This document shows, piece after piece, positions 24,717-34,491 of a stretch of 64,000 bases of DNA. The DNA comes from Pseudomonas prosekii (GTDB lineage Bacteria; Pseudomonadota; Gammaproteobacteria; Pseudomonadales; Pseudomonadaceae). The DNA lies in assembly GCF_900105155.1 (NCBI RefSeq), contig NZ_LT629762.1, forward strand, positions 4,120,501-4,184,500, given 5' to 3'. The notes under the pieces are model-generated. The model saw nothing but the letters and a program-made list of their open reading frames with translations. It was not told where the DNA came from and ran no database searches. Numbering within the stretch: position 1 is the stretch's first letter; each line of letters opens with the position of its first letter. The position numbers and the translations under genes are program-made.

Positions 24717-26726
24717 CTACTTGCGCTCTCGCTGTACATACCACTGCGTGAACGCTTCGGCACTTACCGGTCGGCAGACATGAAACCCTTGGGCCATGTC
24801 GCAATGATAATCGCCCAGCGCATCGAGCACGTCGGCAGTTTCTACGCCTTCAGCAATGACCGTCATGCCAAGGTTGTGACCCAGATCGACGACGCTCCGT
24901 ACGATGAGCTCGTTGGCTTGATCGCTTTGCATCGCCAGTACAAAGGATTTGTCGATCTTGAGTTCGCTGATGGGCAAATCCTTCAACTGAGCCAGGCTCG
25001 TGTAGCCGACGCCGAAATCATCGATGGCGATGTGGATGCCCATCCCATGTAACTGTCTCAGGATGGTCCGGGCCGCGTAGGAATCGAGCATGATCGCGGA
25101 CTCGGTCACTTCGAGCATGAGCATGTTCGGCGTCAGATTATAATGCTCAAGCAGATCGATTATCTGAACCACCAATTTGTCGTCCAGCAGGTTGCGTGCA
25201 GAAATGTTCACGGCGACCGGTATGCATAGCCCCGCATCAATCCAGGCCCGCGCCTGGGACAGCGCGAGGTTCAGCACGTATTGAGTCAGGGTGCCGATGA
25301 TCCCGGTCAATTCGGCAAACGGAATGAACTCATCCGGATTCACCAGGCCGCGCACTGGATGCTGCCAGCGCACCAAGGCTTCGACGCCAGTCACTTTTCC
25401 TGTGCTCAGGCTGACCTTGGGCTGGTACTCCAAGAACAATTCGCGGCGCTCCAGACCTCGCCGTAGTTCGCCAAGCATGGCCAGGCGTTCCGGAGAACGC
25501 CGATCCGTTCCCGGGTCGTAGGCGAGGACACACTTTCCCTGTTTTTTGGCGGCATACATAGCGATGTCGGCACGCTGCAGGAGCGTCGATGGATCGTCAC
25601 CGTGCAGCCCGGACACCACTACCCCGAAGCTGGCCTCGACATCCAGTTCGACCCCATCGATTTCGAACGCTGCGGTAATCGCCGTATGCAGCCGTTGCGC
25701 TGCTTTCAACGCGCCTTCCAAGCCTTCGACGCAGGGAAGCAAAATTGCAAACTCATCGCCACCCAACCGGGCGACCGTGTCGATTTCCCGAGCTTCGTTG
25801 ATCAGTCGCTTGCCGATCAGGTCGAGCAGGCGGTCTCCATAGTGATGCCCCAGGGTGTCGTTGACTTCCTTGAACCGATCCAGGTCAATAAGCAACAGGC
25901 CCGTGGTTGACCCTTGGCGACGGCCAAGGCGCATCGCCTGCTCGAAACGGTCCGCCAGCAGTGTTCGGTTGGCGAGCCCTGTCAGCTTGTCATGCAACGA
26001 AGCGTGCAAGGCGTTCTTGCGTTGACTGTCGAGTTCGAATCGTGTGCGCCGCAGCACTTCGGCGAACAAGCCGGCCAATAGCAGTCCCGCGATAAAAACG
26101 ATGGGCGTGGTACTGGCGTTGAAGGACTCCCGTGAACGCAGCTTCTCCAGCGCCACGATCGACTCCTGGTGGTGAGCGGCTGCTGCTTGCAGGACGGCGT
26201 TTTCAATCTTTTCGAACAGCGGGTCGGCCTCCTCGCTGTCAATGCGGCGCGCCCGCAAGGCATCTCCATGATCTACGGCATCGAACATTTTGTAGATGCT
26301 TTCCAGATAGGGAGTCAGTGACGTGCGAACATCCTCGACAAGCAGATGGTCGGGAGGCGTTCCGGAGCGGTGAACACGCTCTAGCGCAGTGCCGAGTTGA
26401 GCTAGGCTATCGTTGAAGTTATGCAATATGGAAGGCCCGGGGTCCAGCCGATACTTGTGTTCTAAAGACTCGAGGGCCAGCACGGCAGTCGCAGCCGCTG
26501 AGTAGTGGTCAGACAGAACGCTCGAGGCAATCGCCTGCTCCCCCAGACGTCCGGTGGTAATGGAAGACCATACCGCGAAGCTGCTAATTACTAGCAGCAC
26601 GCCAACCAGACCATGGCGCGCCCACTTACTGGGAATTGCTTTACTCCAACGGAGGAAATTAGGCGTGTCACTCACTTGCACAAGGGTTTCAGGAACCTGC
26701 GAACCTGCCGGCGGTAAATTGCTCAT
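24717..26726 (-). CDS. Membrane-bound GGDEF-EAL protein (c-di-GMP turnover)
   Basis: A 669-residue inner-membrane protein. Transmembrane segments near 38-58 and 205-225 flank a periplasmic helical sensor. The GGDEF domain (about 240-400) has RLGGDEFAIL intact with an I-site RxxD (REID) five residues before it. The EAL domain (about 415-665) has EALVRWQHP, VNISARNL, LEVTES, DDFGVGYTSL, LKIDKSFV and AEGVET, all catalytic residues present. Both synthesis and breakdown of c-di-GMP are thus possible. The ATG follows GAGGTAAC. It lies divergent to the BdlA-like receptor, across an 850-base AT-rich gap, as element cargo. Confidence 0.88.
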   Translation of the reverse strand: MSNLPPAGSQVPETLVQVSDTPNFLRWSKAIPSKWARHGLVGVLLVISSFAVWSSITTGRLGEQAIASSVLSDHYSAAATAVLALESLEHKYRLDPGPSILHNFNDSLAQLGTALERVHRSGTPPDHLLVEDVRTSLTPYLESIYKMFDAVDHGDALRARRIDSEEADPLFEKIENAVLQAAAAHHQESIVALEKLRSRESFNASTTPIVFIAGLLLAGLFAEVLRRTRFELDSQRKNALHASLHDKLTGLANRTLLADRFEQAMRLGRRQGSTTGLLLIDLDRFKEVNDTLGHHYGDRLLDLIGKRLINEAREIDTVARLGGDEFAILLPCVEGLEGALKAAQRLHTAITAAFEIDGVELDVEASFGVVVSGLHGDDPSTLLQRADIAMYAAKKQGKCVLAYDPGTDRRSPERLAMLGELRRGLERRELFLEYQPKVSLSTGKVTGVEALVRWQHPVRGLVNPDEFIPFAELTGIIGTLTQYVLNLALSQARAWIDAGLCIPVAVNISARNLLDDKLVVQIIDLLEHYNLTPNMLMLEVTESAIMLDSYAARTILRQLHGMGIHIAIDDFGVGYTSLAQLKDLPISELKIDKSFVLAMQSDQANELIVRSVVDLGHNLGMTVIAEGVETADVLDALGDYHCDMAQGFHVCRPVSAEAFTQWYVQRERK

Positions 26727-27577
26727 GCGTTACCTCACGTAGTCGTGAATGATTCCATTCTTATTGGCAATTTCCACCAAAATTTAAGTTTAGACGAAGA
26801 ATGCAATTAACGCTGAAATGCTGCGAAATTTTTCGCATGATATTCATTGCAATTAATAATAACTATTTGATAAGAGTCATTTATTAATAGTTTTTATTTA
26901 GATTAATTCCAACCCCCAAAACCTATTTTGTCTACGCCATGGATTCTATTGGACTTAAGCCGTATTCTGGAGACCAACGGACAAACGGACCGAATGCGAC
27001 TCTCATTCTAGAACTGCAAGTTATTTCTTATAATTTATTCCGTTGATATTTGAACTGAGGATTTTTGGAAACATTTCCGTGAGTTGTCATCCTGTATTTT
27101 TTCGTAATAAGTTAATTACGCATAGTCCTCTACTGATAGAAAAATTTTCCGAGGATGAAAGAACTCCTAAAAAGCACTATTCCCTCCCACCGACTGTACT
27201 AAAATGCACGGATCCAACCAGAAATATCGTGAGCGCCTCCAAAGTCTCAGCTGATTCATTAATGAGTTTTTACCCATTTAATGAACTCTTTGACTGTCCC
27301 GACATCGGCATTTCGCCGAAATGCTATTTTTCGCGGAGGGCGGGTGTGGGTCGGTTGCAGCCCTTCGCCACGAGCAGCAACCGGCCAGAAGCAGCCTTTC
27401 GAGGAGGGCAGATTTACTCATTTCAGTAAAAATATGGCAATAATGCGAACGTTTGTGGTGGGGGACGTCTTTTCTCAGTCTAATGTCCAAAGCAGATATT
27501 TTGCGCTATACATAAAGCTTCATGCAGGAAAAATAAATACATAGCCTAGTACCAGCTGAATATCAAGGACGTTAGTC
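26727..27577. other. AT-rich divergent intergenic region
   Basis: An 851-base stretch of markedly low GC between two divergent signalling genes. It must hold both promoters. The 27345-27405 segment (GGTCGGTTGCAGCCCTTCG...AACCGGCCAGAAGCAGCC) is a recurring Pseudomonas intergenic relic also seen near 29755-29815. A 128-codon frame at 27043 lacks a ribosome site and family traits. Confidence 0.5.
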
Positions 27578-28888
27578 ATGTTTAATAGCGCTATAAGAAA
27601 TGAACTAGAGCAAAACAAAAAAGAGTTAGCGATCTATAAGCAGATAATTGATGCGCTTAATGAGGAAACCATGGCGCTGACAGTTGACGAGAACTTTATA
27701 ATTATAGATGCTAATTCAAAGTTTCTCAGCGAGCTTGGTTACACTAGTAAAGATATAGGCCGCCCTCTCGGCGAGATTGTTCCGGCCTACGTGGTGGACT
27801 TGCCATGTTATAAAAATTTACGTAGCGCTGTAAAGAACGGAACTTCGGTTAGTGATAACTATCGTTTTTTACATGGCGACGGTAGCTTGGCATGGATAAG
27901 AGGTGTCTGGCAGCCTATCCGAGACGCAAGTGGGAAATTAATAAATATAAAATGTTTTGGGAATATCATTACCAATTCGATGAATTTAGCACGTGAAAAT
28001 GAGGCATTGATAAGCGCATTGTCCCGCTCGACTGCAGTGATTGAATTCGATCTTAATGGTGTGGTATTGAGCGCGAATGAACCATTTTTGAGAGTTATGG
28101 ATTACAGAATTGATGAGATCAAGGGGAAACATCATAGGATTTTTTGTGAGCCTGAAGAAACGTCAATGCCGGCTTATACTGAGTTTTGGAACTCACTCAA
28201 TAGGGGGCAGTTTGCCACCGGTCGCTTCAAACGTATCAATAGCCATGGCGCTACCGTATGGCTAGAGGCCTCATACAATCCTGTGTATGACGCACAAAAC
28301 AAACTCTATAAATTCGTGAAATTCGCCACGGTCATCACTGATCAAGTGAATCGCGAAGCAGAAGTCAATGACGCAGCTAGTATCGCTTACGAAATATCCC
28401 AGAAAACCGATGCTACTGCTCAGGAGGGAGCCTCGGTAGTTCGAGAAACTGTCGACACGATGCAGCGTATATCAAAGGTAATGCTCTCGGCTTCTCAGGG
28501 TATCGAGGATCTGGGCAAACAATCTCTGCTTATTAGCTCAATGGTTCAAACTATTGGAAGCATCGCACAACAAACAAATCTATTAGCGCTTAATGCTGCG
28601 ATAGAAGCTGCTCGAGCAGGAGAGCAAGGTCGAGGGTTTGCAGTGGTCGCCGATGAGGTTAGGCAGTTAGCGGGGCGTACTAGCGCTGCAACAGAAGAGA
28701 TTGTCACTGTTGTGGGCAAGAACCAAGACTTGGTAAATAAAGCGATACAGGACATGGCAAGCAGTAAGCAACAAGCGGAGCAAGGTCTGAAATTAGCGAA
28801 CCAAGCGGGCTTGGTTATCGTTGAGATTCAGGAGGGTGCAAAGCAAGTGGTGAGCGCAGTAGGTCGTTTCGCCAGTCAGCTTAAATAA
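27578..28888 (+). CDS. Soluble PAS-PAS methyl-accepting protein (BdlA-like)
   Basis: A 436-residue cytoplasmic chemoreceptor. It has a PAS domain (about 25-130), a second PAS domain (about 145-255, with the PAC-like [18 protein letters not shown]), and a short MCP signalling domain with the hairpin tip [37 protein letters not shown]. No transmembrane segment is seen. Size and layout match BdlA (417 residues in P. aeruginosa), which links c-di-GMP to biofilm dispersal. AAGGAC precedes the ATG. The coding region is AT-rich compared with core genes, a sign of transfer. Its GGDEF-EAL neighbour makes a c-di-GMP role plausible. Confidence 0.85.
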   Translation: MFNSAIRNELEQNKKELAIYKQIIDALNEETMALTVDENFIIIDANSKFLSELGYTSKDIGRPLGEIVPAYVVDLPCYKNLRSAVKNGTSVSDNYRFLHGDGSLAWIRGVWQPIRDASGKLINIKCFGNIITNSMNLARENEALISALSRSTAVIEFDLNGVVLSANEPFLRVMDYRIDEIKGKHHRIFCEPEETSMPAYTEFWNSLNRGQFATGRFKRINSHGATVWLEASYNPVYDAQNKLYKFVKFATVITDQVNREAEVNDAASIAYEISQKTDATAQEGASVVRETVDTMQRISKVMLSASQGIEDLGKQSLLISSMVQTIGSIAQQTNLLALNAAIEAARAGEQGRGFAVVADEVRQLAGRTSAATEEIVTVVGKNQDLVNKAIQDMASSKQQAEQGLKLANQAGLVIVEIQEGAKQVVSAVGRFASQLK

Positions 28889-28947
28889 AGGCTGTAGGGG
28901 CCAAACTCATTAGCGTCACGTTCACCTATTTTAACGTCGCTTTTGTC

Positions 28948-28989
28948 AAAAAGGCTCCTACACTTAAATTAGAGGTAGGGCCTTTTTTA
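28948..28989 (+). terminator. Terminator after the BdlA-like gene
   Basis: An imperfect AAAAAGGCTCCTAC/GTAGGGCCTTTTTT hairpin ending in six T residues. Confidence 0.65.
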
Positions 28990-29088
28990 GGTCTGACCGG
29001 AAAGCAGGCTGCTGACAAGGGATTCACCAGCCCCCCCACATAACGGCTCTACGCACGTCCATCGCTCACGTAAGAAGGAAATTACGCT

Positions 29089-29628
29089 GTGTCACTTACT
29101 CTCGATCCAGAAACTCAACAGGCATTTGAGAAACTGATGATTGCCGCTCAGAACGACACCAAGCAGGGCCGCATGGTAGCCAGTTTTCTATTCACCTTGT
29201 GGAACGCCGGAAGGGATGTTCGCTCCGCCGTGACCGACTTGTGGGGGTTGGATCCAGAGATCACCCGCGCATGCGCCCAGCTATTTACGTGGCTGAACAA
29301 TAATAAAGTTTTCGCCGAACAATTTGGCAGCCCGGGCGCCAGTGGAAGCGCTGTCCAGCGCTTGGCAAGGTGGAGTATGACTTTAAATCGCGATTTGGCG
29401 TCGCCGGTGGATGATAGGGCGACAAGCAATTTTGCGCTGGGACTGTGGAATGACAGGTGGCTTATGAGTGACGAAGCCGTACGCTGTAGTTATTGCCTGG
29501 CCACCCAATTGCCCAGCAATGCCCACGTTCCGTTGGAACACTGCGATGGCTGTGAGATTAGCGACTTTCACTACCCGTTGCGGGATCTGGCGGCGATCCT
29601 AGGGACTGCGTTCGGCGACTCTGCCTGA
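29089..29628 (+). CDS. Hypothetical protein, DUF7673-like N-terminus, CxxC motifs
   Basis: A 179-residue protein. The start (SLTLDPETQQAFEKLMIAAQNDTKQGRMVASFLFTLWNAG) resembles small proteins common on Pseudomonas islands (DUF7673). The C-terminal part has CSYC near 137 and CDGC near 157, which could bind zinc. Starts at GTG 29089 with AAGAAGGA nearby. It is convergent with the MvaT-family gene. Function unknown. Confidence 0.5.
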   Translation: MSLTLDPETQQAFEKLMIAAQNDTKQGRMVASFLFTLWNAGRDVRSAVTDLWGLDPEITRACAQLFTWLNNNKVFAEQFGSPGASGSAVQRLARWSMTLNRDLASPVDDRATSNFALGLWNDRWLMSDEAVRCSYCLATQLPSNAHVPLEHCDGCEISDFHYPLRDLAAILGTAFGDSA

Positions 29629-29675
29629 ATGACGTGTTTTCCAATCAGGCGTTACCAATAACGTCGCTTATGTTC

Positions 29676-29716
29676 AAAAGGCCCCCAAACTTATGCCAGG
29701 TGCGGGGGCCTCTTCG
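29676..29716 (+). terminator. Probable terminator after the 29089 gene
   Basis: AAAAGGCCCCC ... GGGGGCCTCTT stem-loop with a weak T-run. AACGTCGCTT precedes it, as it does the terminator at 28948. Confidence 0.5.
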
Positions 29717-29919
29717 TGAGCCTCCGTTCAATCATCGGAATGAGAGGTTCGTGTGCGGTCTCGCGAAGGGCAGCTTTTGGCCGATAGCAGCCTTTCGCGA
29801 AGGTCGATATGGCCGAAGACTTTCGTTAATCCCTCTCGCGGGGAAAGCTATAATTGCGGAACATTGTCGCCACCAAGCTATCAGACAACGTGGATATTTT
29901 TGGGTTATGGGCCAGCAAC

Positions 29920-29945
29920 AAAAAGGGCCCGACTGGGCCCTTTTT
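29920..29945 (-). terminator. Terminator of the mvaT-like gene
   Basis: A symmetrical AAAAAGGGCCC/GGGCCCTTTTT hairpin 16 bases beyond the mvaT-like stop, with T-runs in both directions. Confidence 0.85.
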
Positions 29946-29960
29946 CAGGTGAAGCTATTT

Positions 29961-30326
29961 TTACTTCTTCAGCCATCCCTCGACGACGTCGGCGCCGTGT
30001 TCTTCTTTCCACTCTTTCAAAGCTTTGTGATTCCCACCTTTGGTTTCGATGACTTCACCGGTATTCGGGTTTTTGTAGATCTTCAGTTCGCGTGGCTTGC
30101 GTATGCTGGCGGCCGGAGCTGCGGCTTGGCGACGAGCCGTTGGCTGCGGATCCAACAAATTGATGATGTGCTTCAGGCTGAAGCCATAGTGCTCGAGCAG
30201 CTTGCGCAGCTTTGTGTCGAACTCGATTTCTTTCTTCAGACCTTCATCACCTTTCAGTGCTTCCAGTGCCTGGAGTTGCTCGGCGAGATGTTTTTCCAGT
30301 TGGCGAAATTCTGCGATTTTGGACAT
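29961..30326 (-). CDS. MvaT/MvaU-family xenogeneic silencer encoded on the element
   Basis: A 121-residue protein with an N-terminal coiled coil (about 3-60; FRQLEKHLAEQLQALEALKGDE), a linker, and the C-terminal DNA-binding domain with the signature KNPNTGEVIETKGGNHKALKEWKEEHG. These bind AT-rich DNA and replace H-NS in pseudomonads. It is diverged from chromosomal MvaT in the oligomerisation domain. AAAGGA precedes ATG 30326. On this element it could silence the AT-rich cargo or modulate host MvaT by forming mixed oligomers. Confidence 0.88.
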   Translation of the reverse strand: MSKIAEFRQLEKHLAEQLQALEALKGDEGLKKEIEFDTKLRKLLEHYGFSLKHIINLLDPQPTARRQAAAPAASIRKPRELKIYKNPNTGEVIETKGGNHKALKEWKEEHGADVVEGWLKK

Positions 30327-30395
30327 TGTGTTTCCTTTGCTCAGAGTGGTCATGCGTGGTTATTAAGATAGGTTGTGCTCGTTACAAAATCAGCG

Positions 30396-30584
30396 CTATT
30401 TCCGGCGATTCAGCTGGCTCTCAATATGCGCCATTTCCGCGTTAATCGCGTTGATGGTCAGTGTTTGTATCTGATTGGTTTGACCCGCTCCCGCGTTAAT
30501 GGTCTTTAGCAGGGCATTGAGGTAAGCCTTCCGAGTATTGAGTGTGTCAGACCAGCTCGCGCTGTTCTGTAGTGGCTTGTTCAT
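30396..30584 (-). CDS. Small hypothetical protein of the replication operon
   Basis: A 62-residue helical protein (starts MNKPLQNSASW). ATG 30584 is preceded by AAGGA at a normal distance; two further upstream in-frame ATGs are worse. It overlaps the end of the coiled-coil gene by 38 bases in another frame, typical for compact phage-type operons. Function unknown. Confidence 0.5.
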   Translation of the reverse strand: MNKPLQNSASWSDTLNTRKAYLNALLKTINAGAGQTNQIQTLTINAINAEMAHIESQLNRRK

Positions 30585-31491
30585 TGTGTTCATCCTTGCG
30601 TTGTTCTGCATTGCTCAGATCTTCGGGCTGTCGCGGTATTGGCAGACTGTTGAGCTGGACTAAGTCCCGCGCGCTGTATTGACGAGAGCGGTCTATTAGC
30701 TCGTGCCACCCCCACCGCCCATGATTTTCGCCTCGCTCGGGTACGGCCAGTTTCATAAGCCCTACCGGGTCATGTCCCAGCAGGTTGTAGTTGGCCCACA
30801 GCTTGCCACCCACCTCTAACAACGCTTTTGCGGCCTCGTTCCATTGCTCCTCCAGCACTGTCTGCGAAAGCCAGAGCGCGGTACGTTCTATCCCTTGATG
30901 CTTTTCTTGTGCTTCGGCGATGTATTTATCTACGGTGACCAGCTCCTGCTCCAGAGCAGCCATGATCAGGTGTTGCCGACGGTTATGTTCGGCGGCGGCT
31001 GTCAGATTCTTCGCGGCCTTTTGTGCGTCGGCGTTGGCGGTCTGCTCGCCTTCGGTGTCGCCCCAAGCGACGGCCTGCGCGTACGCAGTGGCTGCGTCCG
31101 TTTCGGCCTGACGGGCTTTGGCCATGTCCTCAACTGCTTGTTGTTGGATCTGTGCCAGGCGGGTGCTGAGGCTCTGCCGCTTTTCGTTGAGCTCCTGCTC
31201 ATCCGCTTTCCAGTTATCCATCGCCTCGATGTAACCCACCATCAAGGAATCGCAATTGGCGAGGTCTTCACGGCGGATGATCTTCCGATTTAGAAGATCG
31301 GCATTGTTGTTGCGGGAATCAAAATTCCGTTTCAGCTCGTCGTACTTGTTCCGTAGTTCGCGCTTGCGATCCGGCTCGATGAGGTCTTCACTTTCCAGTA
31401 CGGCCTCAAGTGGCAGCATTTCGGCGTGCAGTCGTTCTGCCTCGCTCAGCAGTTGGTCGCGACTGTTTTTCAGCTCTTGAATCTCGTTCAT
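30547..31491 (-). CDS. Coiled-coil protein of the element
   Basis: A 314-residue protein that is almost all heptad-like coiled coil over residues 1-200 (NEIQELKNSRDQLLSEAERLHAEM; KRQSLSTRLAQIQQQAVEDMAKARQAETDAATAYAQA), then a short globular end with WGWHELIDRSRQYSARDLVQLN. AGGCAAGACAA precedes the ATG weakly. It follows the primase-helicase by 93 bases in the same direction. No family recognised; a structural or replication-accessory role is possible. Confidence 0.6.
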   Translation of the reverse strand: MNEIQELKNSRDQLLSEAERLHAEMLPLEAVLESEDLIEPDRKRELRNKYDELKRNFDSRNNNADLLNRKIIRREDLANCDSLMVGYIEAMDNWKADEQELNEKRQSLSTRLAQIQQQAVEDMAKARQAETDAATAYAQAVAWGDTEGEQTANADAQKAAKNLTAAAEHNRRQHLIMAALEQELVTVDKYIAEAQEKHQGIERTALWLSQTVLEEQWNEAAKALLEVGGKLWANYNLLGHDPVGLMKLAVPERGENHGRWGWHELIDRSRQYSARDLVQLNSLPIPRQPEDLSNAEQRKDEHNEQATTEQRELV

Positions 31492-31584
31492 TTGTCTTGC
31501 CTCTGTCTAATTCGAATGTGGGTTGGTTGCATGGCTGGCGAGGCCGGGAATCAGCCGGCGCTACCTCGATCAGCAGAGATGCCC

Positions 31585-34491
31585 TCAGGCAGCCCGAGCC
31601 TCGCTCTCAGCCAATCCCGGAATTGTTTTCACGATGTAGCAGCGTTGCGTGCCCAAACCGGGTAACCGGATCAAACTCGACGCTTTGCCATCGCCTCCCG
31701 GTTCCAGTACGCCGCGCTGTAGCAGTTCCTTGTTCACGGCATTGATGTTCATCCCTCGGAAGATCTCCGAGCGCCATGCTTCGGGCAGCACGTAGTAGGT
31801 GTTGGTGGTGTGCAGGGCGTCACCCAAGCCGTGCTCCAGCGTCTTGCGAAAACCGAGGCGGTCGATGGTGCGCGGGCCGTGCTCGTCGATTTTTGCCGCC
31901 GCCGATTCCCAGCGGGTGAAACGGCTTTCGCCGAAGCGCTCGATGACCTGGCGCAGCCGCGCCAAGATCGCATCACCTTCAAAGTTCCCGGCGCCGCCAC
32001 GCTCATTCATCCAGGCGTTGAGGCACACGCGAGCGGCGGTGGTCGCAGTTCCATCAGGCCAGCCAGTGATCCCCATCGCCGTGGCCAGCTCACCTGCTGC
32101 GGCCGCGAGGCCGAAGCGAGCAGCCGCGCGGTGTGCCTGCCCACTGGCCGAGGCCGGTAGTGACTGGGCGATAAAGCCTTCCAGCGTGTGGCGCAGGATG
32201 GCGGACCAACCGTGACGTTTGCCCGGTTCGCACAGCGCGGTCAAAAAGGCAGTAAGCGGTGTGCCGTAGTATTTGGCTACCCGTGCTTTGAGGGCGTCGG
32301 CGAGTGCCGCCGCATCCTCAAAACCGTTGAGTGCGTCGAACATGCCGAGGCCTTTGCTCGCATCGGCCGGGACCGCGAGCATGCGTACTTCCATGCCCGC
32401 TTTCAGCTCCTTGTTGGCTTCGGCCATGTGCTGAGCCAGTGTCTTCTCGCCGGTGGAGAGAAACAGCAAACGCCACTCCTGTACCTGTCGGCCTGCTTGC
32501 CCTCGATCATTGGCGCGTGCCTTGCCGGTGCCGTTGCCGAGCATGTACACCGTCTCGCCAATGATGCGCGGATCGCACATGCCGATTTCATCGAGCACCA
32601 GAAGGCCGTCGGAATGCGCGGCGGCGATGGATTCCAGCGCGTTATCCGTAGAGCGCCACGAACGTACCAGACGCGGCCCGCCGTAGATCGAGGCGGCGAC
32701 TTGCAGGTGCGTGGTTTTGCCGCCTGAGCTGTCGCCGTACAAGTGGAAGCCGCCCGACTCATGGCCGAGCATGTGCAGCAGCGGCCCCGCAAAGGCCACG
32801 CCGACGACAAACGCCAGACGATGGTTGCCGATGCACAAGGCGCCGATCTGCTCTTGCCACTGCTCAAGGGAGCCTGCTTCGCTGATCGGCGGAAGCTGAG
32901 AGCCCGCCTCGTAGAAGTGCAGGTGTTCGCTGTGCGCGCCGACCTGTTGCTCGGGCAGCAGAAACGCGCTGTCATGCCAGCCCAACCGGGTAACCAATCG
33001 TGCCCGTTGCGCGCTGTCGAAACCGCCGAGGTAACTTTGCAGGTCGTTGCGTGCATTGCGCCCTGACCGACTACCGGCAAGACGCAGACCCATGTCCACC
33101 AGCGGGCCGAGTACATCCTTGCCGAAGTCGCCGGTCATGGTGCGCGCCGGAATGTTCCAGCGTTTTTTTGCGCCGTCGGGGTCGTCGAACTCGACCAGCA
33201 GACCCCAGTTCTGGCCTTTGTCGTCGCGGGTACGAGCCAGGATTTCCAGAGGCGAACACACCGGCCGCGCCTCGCCATCATCGCCGGAATAAAATACACC
33301 CTCTGACGTGAGGCGAAAGCCACCGGGCATCAGGTCATTTTTCGGTTTGGCGGGACGCTTGGTGGCTATTTTTGTCTTCGGTTCCGGCTTGGTTTCGGCC
33401 TGCTCAGGCTCCGTCTTTTGGATATCCAAACCGAACAGTTCTCCGCTGCTTTCCAGCTCGGCGAAGTGCGCCGCCGTCCAGCCTTTAGCGAGCGCATCGG
33501 CGGCGTCGTCGCCTTCGTCCCATTGACCACCTTTGGCAAAGGCAGCGCGTTCGTTCTTCAGCGTGGGCTTGCGTTTGAACACTTCCAGCGCGATGACTCG
33601 AACCGAGGCGGCGCCGATTTCGCGCAGCTTGTCGGCGACGGCTTCCATGCAGGCTTTGCCGCTGGCGTCGTTGTCTGGCCACAACAATACGTCGCGGCCG
33701 TTGAGCGGTGTCAGGTCGGCTTTGTGCCAGGAGTTGGAACCGTTCGGCCAGCAGGTGGCCACGTAACCGGGCATCAGTTCTGCGGCGGCATCGGCAGCTT
33801 TCTCGCCTTCGCAGAGAATAACCGGTGCGTCACTGCGCCGGGTCAGTTCGTCAAGGCGCAGCAGTGGACGCGGATCCGGCAGGCCCTGCCAGCGCCATTG
33901 CGTGGTCTGGCCATCGGCACGCTGACACCATGTCAGGGGTGCAAACACCTTCTTCGTTTTGCCGTCCTCGTCAAGGGCGAGGTCGAAGCGGTAGAGCGCC
34001 ATGAGCGGTTGGCCTTGCGCATCACGGTAGATCCACACCTTGGACGGCGCGCCGTGCTGCCGGTGCTTGACCAGGCACTTGTTCATGGCCTCAGCCGGGA
34101 TCGGCTGAATGGCACTCCACTCAGGCGCTTTCGACTTGGCGGGCGCGGGATTTGAGTTGGCGGCACCGGGCGAAACTTTGAGCAGGTCTGCCAGTTTGTT
34201 GCAGGCCTCGACGTCGGTGCCGCCGTCCAGATAGCGCACCAAATCGATCAGGTCGCCACCCTTGTCGCCGGTGGCGAAGTCGGCCCACGTGCCTTTGCTC
34301 AAATTGATCTTCAGCGAACCGGCGCGCTTGTCGCTGCGGGTCGGATTGGGAGCGGTGTATTCCTTGCCGCCGTCCACACGCTTGCCATTGGGCAGCAAGT
34401 GCGACAGCACACGACCAATATCTTTCAGCGCGGCGCTTTTCACATCAGCAAAGCTCGGGCGTTTCACGGAGTTGCTTGGGCGTTGGCTCAT
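31585..34491 (-). CDS. TOPRIM-DUF927 primase-helicase (P4 alpha-like)
   Basis: A 968-residue replication protein. The N-terminal ~100 residues are a primase-type zinc-less domain (GGKEYTAPNPTRSDKRAGSL), followed by a TOPRIM domain (VILCEGEKAADA near 222 and LLWPDNDASG near 262), then a DUF927 helicase domain with Walker A GDSSGGKTTHLQ near 590 and Walker B-like LLVLDEIGM near 650. The enzyme should prime and unwind element DNA, like alpha of phage P4. The ATG overlaps the DUF3077 stop by ATGA, so its expression follows the RNA-controlled leader. Confidence 0.85.
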   Translation of the reverse strand: MSQRPSNSVKRPSFADVKSAALKDIGRVLSHLLPNGKRVDGGKEYTAPNPTRSDKRAGSLKINLSKGTWADFATGDKGGDLIDLVRYLDGGTDVEACNKLADLLKVSPGAANSNPAPAKSKAPEWSAIQPIPAEAMNKCLVKHRQHGAPSKVWIYRDAQGQPLMALYRFDLALDEDGKTKKVFAPLTWCQRADGQTTQWRWQGLPDPRPLLRLDELTRRSDAPVILCEGEKAADAAAELMPGYVATCWPNGSNSWHKADLTPLNGRDVLLWPDNDASGKACMEAVADKLREIGAASVRVIALEVFKRKPTLKNERAAFAKGGQWDEGDDAADALAKGWTAAHFAELESSGELFGLDIQKTEPEQAETKPEPKTKIATKRPAKPKNDLMPGGFRLTSEGVFYSGDDGEARPVCSPLEILARTRDDKGQNWGLLVEFDDPDGAKKRWNIPARTMTGDFGKDVLGPLVDMGLRLAGSRSGRNARNDLQSYLGGFDSAQRARLVTRLGWHDSAFLLPEQQVGAHSEHLHFYEAGSQLPPISEAGSLEQWQEQIGALCIGNHRLAFVVGVAFAGPLLHMLGHESGGFHLYGDSSGGKTTHLQVAASIYGGPRLVRSWRSTDNALESIAAAHSDGLLVLDEIGMCDPRIIGETVYMLGNGTGKARANDRGQAGRQVQEWRLLFLSTGEKTLAQHMAEANKELKAGMEVRMLAVPADASKGLGMFDALNGFEDAAALADALKARVAKYYGTPLTAFLTALCEPGKRHGWSAILRHTLEGFIAQSLPASASGQAHRAAARFGLAAAAGELATAMGITGWPDGTATTAARVCLNAWMNERGGAGNFEGDAILARLRQVIERFGESRFTRWESAAAKIDEHGPRTIDRLGFRKTLEHGLGDALHTTNTYYVLPEAWRSEIFRGMNINAVNKELLQRGVLEPGGDGKASSLIRLPGLGTQRCYIVKTIPGLAESEARAA

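Larger units (their letters stand above)
29629..29960. other. Intergenic region between convergent genes
   Basis: A 332-base gap holding two terminators and, at about 29755-29815, a repeat of the GCGAAGGGCAGC...GCAGCCTTTCGCGAAGG type. No gene is seen. Confidence 0.5.

Noticed and set aside
27043..27429. 128-codon frame in the AT-rich gap
   Set aside because: No ribosome site, no ATG start, and its end encodes a known intergenic repeat.
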